Source: Eunapius fragilis
Taxonomy: Eukaryota > Porifera > Demospongiae > Spongillida > Spongillidae
Direction of reading: 5' to 3'
Length of the DNA stretch: 64,000 nt
Assembly: GCA_963681505.1 (NCBI GenBank)
Contig: OY811992.1
Coordinates: 2,977,072-3,041,071 of the forward strand
Below the pieces are notes generated by a model. It saw only the letters and a program-made list of their open reading frames with translations, did not search any database and was not told the DNA's origin. Every line of letters begins with the position of its first letter. The stretch's first letter is position 1. Below, in pieces: positions 27,321 through 37,920 of this stretch. The position numbers were made by a program, and so were the translations under genes.

Positions 27321-30300
27321 ATGGCGACAGCTGGATGTAGGTTCTCGCTTGGAATGACTTTCTCATCTGAGGCGGAGAAGGATGCTGTCAAACTCCGTGT
27401 AGACAGTGCCAGGCGTATCCTTTTTCCTGATGAAAGTACCTCCCAAAGGCCAGATAATGCCGCCCTGTTGAATGCGATGCTGGACATTGTGCTTTCGATC
27501 CCATCGACGGCCCCCTCCACCATCCAGTCCACTCCTTCCTTCTTGGACACAGCCGGTACGTGTACTATACTTTTATAAATGTGTCGAGGCCTAATAACTT
27601 CATATCGTACAGTAGGCATATCATACGCCGGTACGCGTCCCTAGCAAAAAATCCTGTAAGAATTTATAAGAATTATAATGAGTTAAGAATATGCAAGAAA
27701 TTGGGACCAAGATCTTATTAGGAATCCCATAAGATCTGATAAGAATCTTATAAGTTTCTTACAAGAACCTTGAAAGTATCTTAAAGGAACTTGTAAAATT
27801 CTTACAGGATTCTTACAAGATCCTATTACTAATTCCTACAGGATTCTTATAAGATTCAAGAAATTGGGACCAAGATCTTATTAGGAATCCCATAAGATCT
27901 GATTAGAATCTTATAAGTTTCTTACAAGAATCTTGAAAGTATCTTAAAGGAACTTGTAAAATTCTTACAGGATTCTTACAAGATCCTATTACTAATTCCT
28001 ACAGGATTCTTATAAGATTCAAGAAATTGGGACCAAGATCTTATTAGGAATCCTGTAGGATCTGATAAGAATCTTATACGTTTCCTACAAGAATCTTGAA
28101 GGTATCTTAAAGGAACTTGTATGATTCTTATACAGGATTCTTACAAGATCCTATTACTTATTCCTACAGGAATCTTATAAGATTTAAGAAATTGGGACCA
28201 AGATCTTATTAGGAATCCTGTAGGATCTAATAAGATACTTATAAATATCCTACAACAATCTTGAAGGTATCTTAAAGGAACTTTATGATTCTTACAAGAT
28301 CCTATTACTAATTTCTACAGGAATCTTATAAGATTCAAGAAATTGGGACCAAGATCTTATTAGGAATCCTGTAGGATCTGATAAGATACTTATAAGCTTC
28401 TTACAAGAATCTTGAAGGTATCTTAAAGGAACTTGTATAATTCTTACAGGATTCTTACAAGATCCTATTACTAAATACTATAGGAATCTTACAAGATGCA
28501 AGAAATTGGGATCAAGATCTCATTAGGAATCCTGTAGGATCCGACAGGAACTTATGTAAAGAATCTAACATGGTTCTTGAACAATTCTTATAGGCTCATC
28601 CATGAAATAAGTTCCTAGTCAGTTAATTGTATTTCATTTCCTGGAATGCAAGAAAATTGGGGACCAGGATACGTAAAGGAAACCCTTATGATCTATAAGA
28701 TTCATTGAACATATTCTTAAAAGATACATTAAAGCTTTCTTGTACGAAATTCATATATATAAATGCACTAACCAAAAATTAAAAATACAAAATACATTCC
28801 TTTCAATGTTACATATAGTTCACTGTGATTTCCTCTCACTTTCTTAAAATGTCCAGGCATTTTTGGTTGCAGCTAGTTATTATGTCATTTCCTTTGCAAA
28901 TCATAGTCCCTTTTCCAAATTTGACTTCTATGCACTCTAAAAATGATAAAATTACAAAGCTTTATTACACCACAAAGATGATGCACAAAATATATTTTTA
29001 ATTATATACACATTCTTTTTATTACCCCCTTCTTGTGCTTATCCCTCAAGCTATCCTTCATTTCCCGTTGTATCTTAAATCCTTTTACTGTCCCAATGTA
29101 TCCCTTAAATTGTAGTGCACTCGTTACATACTTACCTTCAATATGAGCTACTCATTTAGGAGAAAGGTTTAGCTTTTCACATTTTTCTAATACAACGATT
29201 TTGACATCTCCTCATCCGTAAACAATGATTGCATAAGTTGCCTAGCATATTTGCTAGGCTCAGGGCTGGAATGGCCAGCAGATTCACACCGTTCTTCTGT
29301 AAGGTGTGAAAAATAAATCAACCCATGTGTATAACTTATGTACACTTACAGTTGTGAAATGCTTGACATCCTCAACATTAGTGATTACCCGAGGAGCATG
29401 TGCAGGGATGGTAGACTACACATACAAAGTAGAAAATGTAGCCACTAATTAATTTTTTTTTTTTCCATTACCTTTGTATCACTAGCTGATAGCCACATCT
29501 GCTTCAGCTCCAGAAGAGTGGTATTGATGGATTTCTGAAAATGACTGTTTCAAATACATCCTCTAATCTTGTACATAAATTTACCAAGTAGAACAAACAA
29601 TCTTCGGCCGGCTCAAGAGAACATGTATCCTTATTTATTTCATTTTTGGGGAGAAGAGGAAAGAGGAAGCAGAATGAGGAGAAGAACCTTGTATTATTAT
29701 TTTTATTTTGTTAAATTATCACTTACCGTTTTGGTTATTGCTGTCACTTGAAAAAAGATTGATATTAAATTAAATATGATTAAATTGCTGTTTGGTTGCA
29801 ATATTTACCTTGTTCTGGTGTATTTTCTTTATCTTCATCAATGGTGATTGGGTTCTGATTTGTTTCACTCTAAAGGAAAGGTGCAATGTTAATAGTATTA
29901 TTACACACATCATTGCTAACTGTTTGAGACTGATCTTCATTCGGCCAAACAAAAGTAGATGATTGTTGTGGCAACTGAGTTTCTGCATTCTGAATCATGT
30001 ATTGATGACATTTGATACATAAATATCATTACAACTATGTATATAATTGTTTTATAATTATGTTACCATATACGTTTGAGCTTCATCCACACTTTGCTTT
30101 GTGTGTGGTTGTGCCTGGTCCTGTGATCCCCATGACAGGTGGTTTTTTCTCTGCAGGAAATTAACAAACAATGCTATAAGTAAGATTGTAGTTATTTTAT
30201 TACAAAGAGCATAAAAACAAAGGTATAGTGTACTTTTTGGAATTTTTTTACTGCAAAATATTATACAATTAAGTAAACAAATCATTAATAGTTAGAACCT

Positions 30301-33300
30301 GTAATTATCTTTTTAATCTATAACCTTTGGTTTTGGTTCTACTTCATCTGATGTGCTATCACTGCTGTCCTCTTCCTCCCTTTGCCGCTTCAGAGGGGCT
30401 GGCTTCCTAGGCTTTTCATCTATACGTAAGTATACATTAACATTCCCATTTACCATTATTAGATTAATCATTTACCGTGTATATTTACAATAGCAACATC
30501 TTGTCGCTCTCCTTTTTCCGAATTCCATACCACTTTTAATTCTGCAAGCAAATCAGTGGAGCTGATGGAACTTCCGTCCTCATCTTCAAGTTGTGATGAT
30601 TTTACAACAAATAGCTTATTTGTTCTTAAACTCTTCACAGTACACCATTCTGTACAAAACAATATTATTTACAGTATGTATTGTATACGCACAACATTTA
30701 ACATCTTATTCTATGATCTGACCAGGATAAGCTATAATTTCCCTTTGCCCGTTGCCGTTGACACAGACTACTGTCGCGCTAAATGTAAGCTATGAATGAT
30801 ATATACGGCAGCATGAGAGTACTGTATCAGCTGCTCTAGATAGTCAAAGGAAGTACACAAGTAACCAATAATTGTATTCATATAATTAAGCGCAGCTGCT
30901 CCTCAATTCATATATGACCCTGAGAAGGTAGCTTCGTGGAATTGACACACAATGCCAGGGAATACAGTTAGATGTATATACATTACTTGCAAAATTGGCT
31001 CAAGTATTAACCACACTGTAATAAATGTACGTGATTACAAACGATCCTGAGCATTTTGATTTGTTAAACGCAAAGCTTGACCTACTAAACGTAACTTGAA
31101 TACTTGCAAAACTGAGTCTGGTGCAAACATTTTAGCCAACGCATATAGCAATTTCATGCACGTATTTTTTTCTCCTAAGTATGTAAATGCTAGTACATAC
31201 TAATCTGACTACTATAAATTTGGCAAAAATTTAACAACCTAAAAAACTCACAAACACAAAGCTCACTTAATGGAGAAGGAATTGGGTTCTCCGCATTGTC
31301 TAAGTGCTTCAACGGAATTTTCTTGGCCCGTAGACTCATCTCCTTGAGAAAACTTCGATGCTATACTATTAGTGATTGAACGGAATTGTGCCTGTGTGAC
31401 GTGCATGGGAACCGGCCGCGGAATGCCGCATGATATAAGATATATTGCAAGACTCTTACAAGAATCCTGCAGCGTCTATTCTTATAAGATTCCTGTTTTG
31501 TTCTTATAAGAAATATTACAAGACACTTACAAGAATCCTGCAGCGTCTATTCTTATAAGATTCCTGTTTTGTTCTTATAAGAAATATTACAAGACTCTTA
31601 CAAGAATCCTGCAGCGTCTTTTCTTATAAGATTCCTGTTTTGTTCTTATAAGAAATATTACAAGACTCTTACAAGAATCCTGCAGCGTCTATTCTTATAA
31701 GATTCCTGTTTTGTTCTTATAAGAAATATTACAAGACTCTTACAAGAATCCTGCAGCGTCTATTCTTATAAGATTCCTGTTTTGTTCTTATAAGAAATAT
31801 TACAAGACTCTTACAAGAATCCTGCAGCGTCTATTCTTATAAGATTCCTGTTTTGTTCCTATATAAGAAATATTACAAGACTCTTACAAGAATCCTGCAG
31901 CGTCTATTCTTATAAGATTCCTGTTCTGTTCTTATAAGAAATATTACAAGACTCTTACAAGAATCCTGCAACGTCTATTCTTATAAGATCCTTTTTTTGT
32001 TCTTAGGTAATTCTTACACGTTCCTATACATTTCTTGTAGGAATCTTGTAGGAATCTTATAGGGCTTTAGGATCTTACGACGCTTATTGTTTCTTACCCT
32101 TTTTCTTATAAGAAATGAAGTTCTTATAAGATTCTTACTAATTCTTGATAAGATCCTATAGTTTTTTTTGCTAGGGGTATATGCACATACATGCATAGTT
32201 ATAGAATAAAAGGCCGGCGTGCATTGGCTTTTATGCTGCCCTTTCTTATATAGGCATGTACACAGGAGATGAAGACAAAGACGACCAGAGGCTCTGTGTG
32301 GTTGAGCACAAGGCTATTAGGTGTCTCTGTCAGGGCTTGGTACAGCAACACTGCTGTAGACCACGTCCCACTTGGCAGCTGGAGTCCTTTGTAAAGGTAC
32401 ATAAATCCTCCTATGCTGGTTGCATTCTATTCGTTTGAATGTGTAGAAAGGAGGCATTGTGCGAATTCGCTTTGTCTGCCCACACTGCAAAGTGGCTCGC
32501 ACTTGGGCTTCTTCAAGAGTTCTTGCGGGTCACTACTTGGCAAGCCAAAAGCAAGTAGCTATGCTCATGTACTGCATAACATCTAGTAATATTTTTGCTT
32601 GCACTCCATGCATGCAGGCTCATCCATGCCTTTACCTGTGCTGGCATGTTGCCATCTCAGTTCATGAACTTTTGCAAGTTTGCAGAGATAGGTTAGGTAG
32701 CTTTGGCTTTATATTTGCTGATATACTTTTATTAACTCTAAGCTTCCATCACAAAACGGGATAGGCTGCAGACTTGATTGTCCTGTCCTTTCACCTGTCG
32801 CTTGCCCTATACTGCTTGTAACCTTTACTCAGATCTGATGAATAGGTATCTTGGCATGTCATTTCGATACATATGCTATCCACCCCTCCTGAGTTGTGAT
32901 GGTCTATGACTTGTCTGAGGTCATCCACAAATGCCGCAGGTAGACATCCAGAATCTTTAATGTTGTTATGTTTTTTTGGCAGCCACAGGTGTCAATTTCT
33001 GAATGGATATCCCTCTCTTTATATCTAAACAGTTCTTTTTAGAACTACCAGTATCAACAACAGATTTGCATTGTCTGCACTGCATCCAAAAGAACAAATG
33101 ACAGGCATTTGTGGTGTTGGTATTACTATCAAAGCAATTTCATCTTATTTTCCCTGTAGACCTTGAACCAGTGGTTGCAGTTGTTCAATAGTATACTATA
33201 TGACCCCGAAGCCTGCACTGGGACATTAGGAACTTGGTGAGTGGTGTGGCTTGATTGGACAGGGGGCTACTATAGTGATGCCCTTTGTAAGCATAAACTG

Positions 33301-34878
33301 CGATTGATAATACTTGACAACCTTGACTTATGCAATGGCGTAGGAAGGAGCTTAAAAGTGTGTGTGGGGGGGGGGGGGGGGGTCCCCTTGCGATAGCCCA
33401 AATACAAGCAGGGGGGGGGGTCCCCCTTGCAACGTAAGCTAAACCACTAATTAATAATTTAGGTAGTTAATTCACACATCAAAACATTCTGAGCAAAAGA
33501 TAGGTTTCACTTGGTTTATAATTTTAAAAAAGTACTACTGGTGTAAAAGTTGGGGGGGCAAATGCCCCCCCCCCCCCCCCCTCCCCTGCTCCCCCTTTTC
33601 CTACGCCACTGTTTTCATGATTTTATTAAGTAAAAAGTGTATACAAAATTTAAACTCCATACTCATTTGTTTCCACAACTTTCCCTTAGCATGGATGGTA
33701 TAATTTTGTGCTAATAATAACAAACATTCAAGAATCAGAGCATATTGGTCAGCAACATACATATACAAATAAATGAATACACTTGAATGAATTTTTTCAT
33801 AAATGATGGACCTATAACCTTTGTACGGAATGCCCACTGGATTTGGAAACCTGCTTCTGATTTCCTATGTGGCAAAAAGATTATCAGTACACTATCTTTT
33901 AGGTTACATGTTTTACATTTTGTACACATTTTGGCATTATCTCTCTTCTATCTGAAGGGTGTGTCACCAATCCCTTCCTCATCAGGTATGTTGGATGGTT
34001 CTACAACCCCAGGTCTCTCAATACCTGCCAGAATTGCAGATATAGTCTGTATCTCTTTCTGTCATTGGCTAGGGACGGGGCAGCTCTCCCAGACAGGAAC
34101 ACTGGTGGCCGACGGATGATGCAGGGCCCAAACAGACAGTGAGGACAAGGAGGTTCATTCACAGTGCCATCCATCATTGGTGGGTCTCCTCCTGGGTAAC
34201 CTGCCCACAAAGTGAATACTTGGGATGCTGTTGCTATGACAACCAAGCAGTTTACCTTTTGGTCGTTGCACTGAACAAGTATCTGAACTACCTTGGACTG
34301 GTAAGTCATCTTGGTGCCATGTACTGCTGGAGTTGGCGGCAGGCACTTGAAAGGTATCTTGGTGACTGGAGTTGGTGGCTGGCACTTGAAAGGTGTCTTG
34401 GCATGTCATTTCGATACATATGTTATCCACCCCTCCTGAGTTGTGATGGTCTATGACCTGTCTGAGGTCAGCCACAAATGCCGCAGGTAGGCATCCACTG
34501 GTACATTCAACCACAACCTTGTGCATGAATAGAAGATGTGTAGGAATGTGGTTGATCACTAATACATGTACATTGAGCCACTGATGAGTAAGAATGTGGT
34601 TGATTCTGGCTTGTGTATGAGTGTTTAATTTATTACTGTACATGTAAGTACTGCCTTGTTTACATTGCATTGGCTTCTATAGAAGGTGTTTACTTGTTAA
34701 TGACTAAATGGGTTTGCTAAATTGTGTGCCTTATAAAAAACATATCCTTACCTTTATTCTAGGAATGGCACTAGATTCGGAAGACACATTGACTAAACCC
34801 GACTATAAAAAATTCCAGCACGTGCAGATGTGGTTTCAGATTACTAGTGAATGTGTCTGCTGGAATCAGGGCTTCTAA
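27321..34878 (+). CDS. Seven-exon gene of unknown function with a C-x2-C motif
   Basis: Exons as I place them are 27321-27555, 32254-32396, 32447-32554, 32618-32677, 33160-33236, 34251-34300 and 34763-34878, giving about 262 residues. The ATG sits in AATATGGCG and opens MATAGCRFSLGMTFSSEAEK. Exon 3 carries VRIRFVCPHCKVARTW, a C-x2-C pair. The last exon ends CVCWNQGF and a stop at 34876. Splice phases chain (1, 0, 0, 0, 2, 1), which is good support. The exon 4 donor (GTTTGC) is the weakest, and more exons could exist between 32700 and 33150. Intron 1 holds the whole 27639-32176 element. I do not recognise the family. Confidence 0.6.
27694..28740. repeat. 163-bp tandem array, about 6.5 units
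   Basis: Units begin near 27694, 27857, 28020, 28185, 28336, 28499 and 28649 (degenerate), each with AAGAAATTGGGACCAAGATC. Spacings are 163, 163, 165, 151, 163 and 150. Every unit contains several short palindromes around TTATAAG and CTTACAAGA. Units 1 and 2 are nearly identical, and decay increases toward the inside of the element. Confidence 0.9.
29177..31339 (-). CDS. Antisense ten-exon gene inside the element, possibly BEN-domain-like
   Basis: Reading the - strand, exons are 31267-31339 (start MSLRAKKIPLKHL), 30476-30649, 30325-30419, 30067-30150, 29909-29989, 29809-29869, a 20-base microexon 29727-29746, 29472-29534, 29350-29415 and 29177-29296. Phases chain in frame throughout. The second exon encodes WCTVKSLRTNKLFVVKSSQL. 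Then come acidic, Ser- and Gln-rich linkers with EEEDSSDSTSDE and a Lys/Arg patch (KPRKPAPLKRQR) that could be a nuclear signal. In the last exon a different frame gives YARQLMQSLFTDEEM, which I associate from memory with BEN-domain proteins of invertebrate repeats. If so, the present copy is frameshifted at the end. The predicted product is about 278 residues and its function is unknown. Confidence 0.5.
31443..32005. repeat. 71-bp tandem array, eight units
   Basis: CAGCGTC landmarks recur at 31470, 31541, 31612, 31683, 31754, 31825, 31898 and 31969 (as CAACGTC), so the period is 71 bases with one 73. Each unit holds TCTTATAAGATTCCTG and TTCTTATAAGAAATATTAC palindromes. Units are nearly identical, which implies recent homogenisation. 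Confidence 0.93.
32845..32950. repeat. 106-bp direct repeat, copy A
   Basis: This matches 34392-34497 with about five substitutions (core CATGTCATTTCGATACATAT). It lies in an intron of the + strand gene. Confidence 0.85.
33333..33611. mobile_element. hAT-like MITE with poly-G and poly-C runs
   Basis: Ends are CAATGGCGTAGGAA and the complement TTCCTACGCCACTG. The interior has G runs at about 33366-33382 and 33411-33420 and a 17-base C run at 33565-33581. CAGTGGCGTAG ends are common on hAT-type non-autonomous elements. The flanking 8 bases (GACTTATG and TTTTCATG) match only partly, so the insertion is old. Confidence 0.6.
34392..34497. repeat. 106-bp direct repeat, copy B, with an adjacent 39-bp tandem repeat
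   Basis: This is the second copy of 32845-32950. Immediately before it, CTGGAGTTGG units at 34327 and 34366 form a 39-base tandem pair that reads as a 13-residue repeat (QDTFQVPA) on the - strand. Confidence 0.8.
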
Positions 34879-36588
34879 AGTTTTTCTTGCAATTGTTTAC
34901 AGTGTATGTGTTTTTTGCTCGGTATACATTATGTACAAGACACAAGCCGTGCACAGGTCTGCTGGAATCCGTGCACAGGCCCAACGCAATTACCGAACCA
35001 TTGTCATGCGCGCACGTGATAATTTACCTTCGAGCCAAACTCACCTTTGAAACTGACTTAAAGCCTCACAGAGCTTGCAACAGTGATCACTATAGTACGC
35101 TATGTTTGTTTTGTTCGTTTATACCTGGCCTGGGTGATGGTAATATAAGAAGGCGTAAGAGTAAGAGAGAAGTATGCGATTTACAGCGCACATCGTTACC
35201 GCTTCAAGTAACTGTTCTAGTACTCGGTGAACAGATTCGACGATGAAAGTAAAAGTCTATATAGGATCAGTCGAGACTCAGTACAATGAACTAGGCCTAT
35301 ATAGTACTCGCACATCCTGTTGTAGCGCACAACGTACGTGTGGCATGGATCGCAGAGAACTCGATCACGATCGGCCTATACTGGTGTATTTCTTTTGTGA
35401 AAAGCTACATAGATAACCAATTGCCTCTGTGTTTTTTGGTCCAAAAAGTAACAGGGTAACCGATTGAAAACGCAAGTACAAAACGACCAACCTTTCGCCA
35501 TTTAGTCATGACGTATTTGGGGATAGTCCCCGAGCAGTCTAGCGCCTTTTATAGCGGGTTCTGCGCATCGGTTCGCGCAGCGCAATCGTAACTATTTACG
35601 TGGCAACTTCTCCTTTAATGTCCTCCGTTCAGTAGAGTTTATATTTCCCTATTGATGCGGTATTTAAGCAACGTAAGGGGGAGGGTACATAGCAACATAA
35701 AGTAGGGTGCTTAGCAACATAAGGGAGCGGGTATATAGATGTTTACATTATCGCGTTCTCAAGATCGGCTTTCATGCAGTTAAGGAAACCTCTCAATACG
35801 CGAAGTGGTTGCGAGGGGCTGCCAAAATTGTTTACACACAACATACACACAGCTGCAGCGCGCCATGCGCTTTTGTGTTTTGGGACAATCACTCTTGTGA
35901 TACTTTTTTAGGGCTTGTAACGCTCGCATTTAAATGTATGCTGTTAGTTAAAACTTCAGTGCTTTGTAACTCCGTGCGTATAATGAACATCTGATAGAGG
36001 ATTTTTGCAGATCACAGAAAATACATTGCAAACCTACCCAGAAGGATCAGTGATTTTGCTTGATGTGCTTAAACTACACTCAGCCTTGCAGCCATACAAT
36101 TGCACTCGGCACGTGAGAATCTAGAGTATTTAACTTGTGCTCTGTTCTCTCAGACTATATTAATTGAAATTGGAGGAACCTGAAGTAGCACAAACAGTAA
36201 GCAGTTAGGTACTAGCTCGTGTAGGGGATTGTGGCCTGAGTCAGTCTGAGCATGTGTGTGTAGTATAAGTTCCCTTTGCATATTATGATAATTGCGTTGA
36301 TAGGACAATTATAGCCGTTTGTGACCACATGGATTTAAGCTTTCTAGCGGCATTGTGTAAGATCTGCAATGGATGCATGCAGTAGCCATGTAGTTTTTCA
36401 TTAAATTGGTATACAGGGGTGTCCGCGAATGAATGCAACGTAAGCGGCTTTTGGAACCATTACGTTCAAAAGCGTAGAATTCATTCATGGATAGAATAAT
36501 ATAGCACGCGAATTTTTTGGTTAATTCTTAGCGGTGGTTTGCGTGTGGTTGAAATGACTGAGGCGGTTTGTACCTGACATGTACAGTA
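34879..36588. other. No gene recognised
   Basis: Sequence after the end of the seven-exon gene. TAGCAACATAAG-type words are repeated around 35690-35725. A dispersed repeat copy (36167-36390) pairs with 421-640. Open frames up to 131 codons (34851-35246) lack signatures and overlap each other. Confidence 0.45.
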
Positions 36589-36790
36589 ACGGCCCGTTTT
36601 TAAGGTAATTAGCGCATCTGCTTTTCAGGAAAAATAACTAATTCATCTGGAACTATAGCAAATATTATTTTTCGTAGCAAACCCGCATAACAAAATTCAC
36701 TTTCATTACTTTCGGCAGCTAGTTCCGGGTCACTTGAATAATTATTTTTCCTGAAAAGCAGATGTGCTAATTACCATTAAAACGGGCCGT
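36589..36790. mobile_element. Tc1/mariner-type MITE, 202 bp
   Basis: The element is almost entirely an inverted repeat. ACGGCCCGTTTT begins at 36589 and AAAACGGGCCGT ends at 36790, with about 58-base arms sharing GCATCTGCTTTTCAGGAAAAATAA apart from a few mismatches. It is flanked on both sides by TA (36587-36588 and 36791-36792), the target duplication typical of mariner-like insertions. Confidence 0.8.
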
Positions 36791-36792
36791 TA

Positions 36793-37719
36793 TGGTATAT
36801 CACTGTATTAGTTTGCACCATTCATTTGTGATAGCAACCACCTCGTCTCTAACACAAACCGCCACTATGTTGAACGTGAAAACATCGTGCACTGCTACGT
36901 GGAAAGGCTACCCTTCCATCCGTCTGAATCAAGGCGACTGATCAGTGTATTTGGAAGGGAACGTATTCGTTATTATACCGGCTGGAAGTGGAAACTCACT
37001 CTGTTTCAGCATGGATATTATACGGAAGGGATTGGAAACGGATCACGTGCCCGTCAGTGTAGTATAATTTAACACCTTCGACAACCACTGCGTTCCTCAT
37101 ACCAGAGATAATATATAATTATCTCTGCTCATACTCAGTGAAGGATGATAAGTTTCAAGGTTATAACGCTTGTTTGTTCTTCCGACTGCGTCTGACTGCC
37201 GTAGGGGTTAACTATCTTTCCTTGACCCGAGTTTCTGTGCTCAAGAAATGCTTTGTGTGGTGAAAGAGACGACAGCTTCATCCAATTGGCTTGACTTAAG
37301 TAAAATCAGGTATTTCTCACTGCGCTGGATGGAACTCAACATGTTTCATGTCCAGCAATTTCGGACATCCATAGACGTCTGTACATTGAAAACTCATGTA
37401 AAGTATTTGATTTTTTAAAAACATGAATGCAGTAGGATTATTTTTCAAAATATAAATCATGCATTCTTTTATTTTTTACTTTCATCTTGCGAGCAGAAGA
37501 ATCAACAACAAAATTAATTACTTTTGCCAATTACGTAATAATCTTATTTTGAGCCAATAATGATTAATAACATGCCAATGGTGGGCGCGTCCTTATGGAG
37601 CAAGTTATAGCAAGGATTATTAACAATTACAGGTTAATAATCCTTGGTTATAGGTGCTGGTGAGTGTGTAAGTGGGAGGAGCGTGTCGTTTTCTAAATGC
37701 TCGTAATGTGCGAAACGTT
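36793..37719. other. No gene recognised up to the gap
   Basis: Contains a 61-codon + strand frame at 36887-37072 without family resemblance and a palindrome around 37104-37126 (CAGAGATAA...TTATCTCTG). The last 170 bases are the start of the segmental repeat that continues at 53960. Confidence 0.45.
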
Positions 37720-37919
37720 NNNNNNNNNNNNNNNNNNNNNNNNNNNNNNNNNNNNNNNNNNNNNNNNNNNNNNNNNNNNNNNNNNNNNNNNNNNNNNNNN
37801 NNNNNNNNNNNNNNNNNNNNNNNNNNNNNNNNNNNNNNNNNNNNNNNNNNNNNNNNNNNNNNNNNNNNNNNNNNNNNNNNNNNNNNNNNNNNNNNNNNNN
37901 NNNNNNNNNNNNNNNNNNN
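37720..37919. other. Assembly gap of exactly 200 N
   Basis: A fixed-size run of N between two contigs, as scaffolders insert when the true distance is unknown. The sequences on either side overlap by about 16 kb, so the real distance is negative. Confidence 0.98.
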
Positions 37920-37920
37920 G

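Larger units (their letters stand above)
27639..32176 (-). mobile_element. 4.5-kb terminal-inverted-repeat element with subterminal tandem arrays and an antisense multi-exon gene
   Basis: The left terminus is CCCTAGCAAAAAATC at 27639. The right terminus is its inverted counterpart, TTTTTTTTGCTAGGG ending at 32176. Inside each end lies a tandem array: 163-bp units at 27694-28740 and 71-bp units at 31443-32005. Both are built from the same palindromic words (TCTTATAAGA, CTTACAAGAATC). Between the arrays a ten-exon gene runs on the - strand. The element interrupts only the intron of the surrounding + strand gene. This is the architecture of a cut-and-paste DNA transposon in which arrays could hold transposase binding sites. 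No catalytic transposase domain is recognised and no target-site duplication is certain, so the class is open. Confidence 0.6.

Noticed and set aside
27254..27619. A 121-codon - strand frame over the start of the seven-exon gene
   Set aside because: The + strand frame has an ATGGCG start, a TATA box upstream, a proper donor and phase-consistent downstream exons, so the - strand frame is its shadow.
27694..32005. CRISPR-like arrays
   Set aside because: The 163-bp and 71-bp units are contiguous tandem repeats without variable spacers, and the context is eukaryotic.
34155..34670. A 171-codon - strand gene
   Set aside because: It overlaps a phase-consistent + strand exon, contains repeated DNA and has no family signature. 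It is kept only as a note in the findings.
36887..37072. A 61-residue protein on the + strand
   Set aside because: No family resemblance, splice context or conserved partner is seen. Chance open frames of this size are common here.
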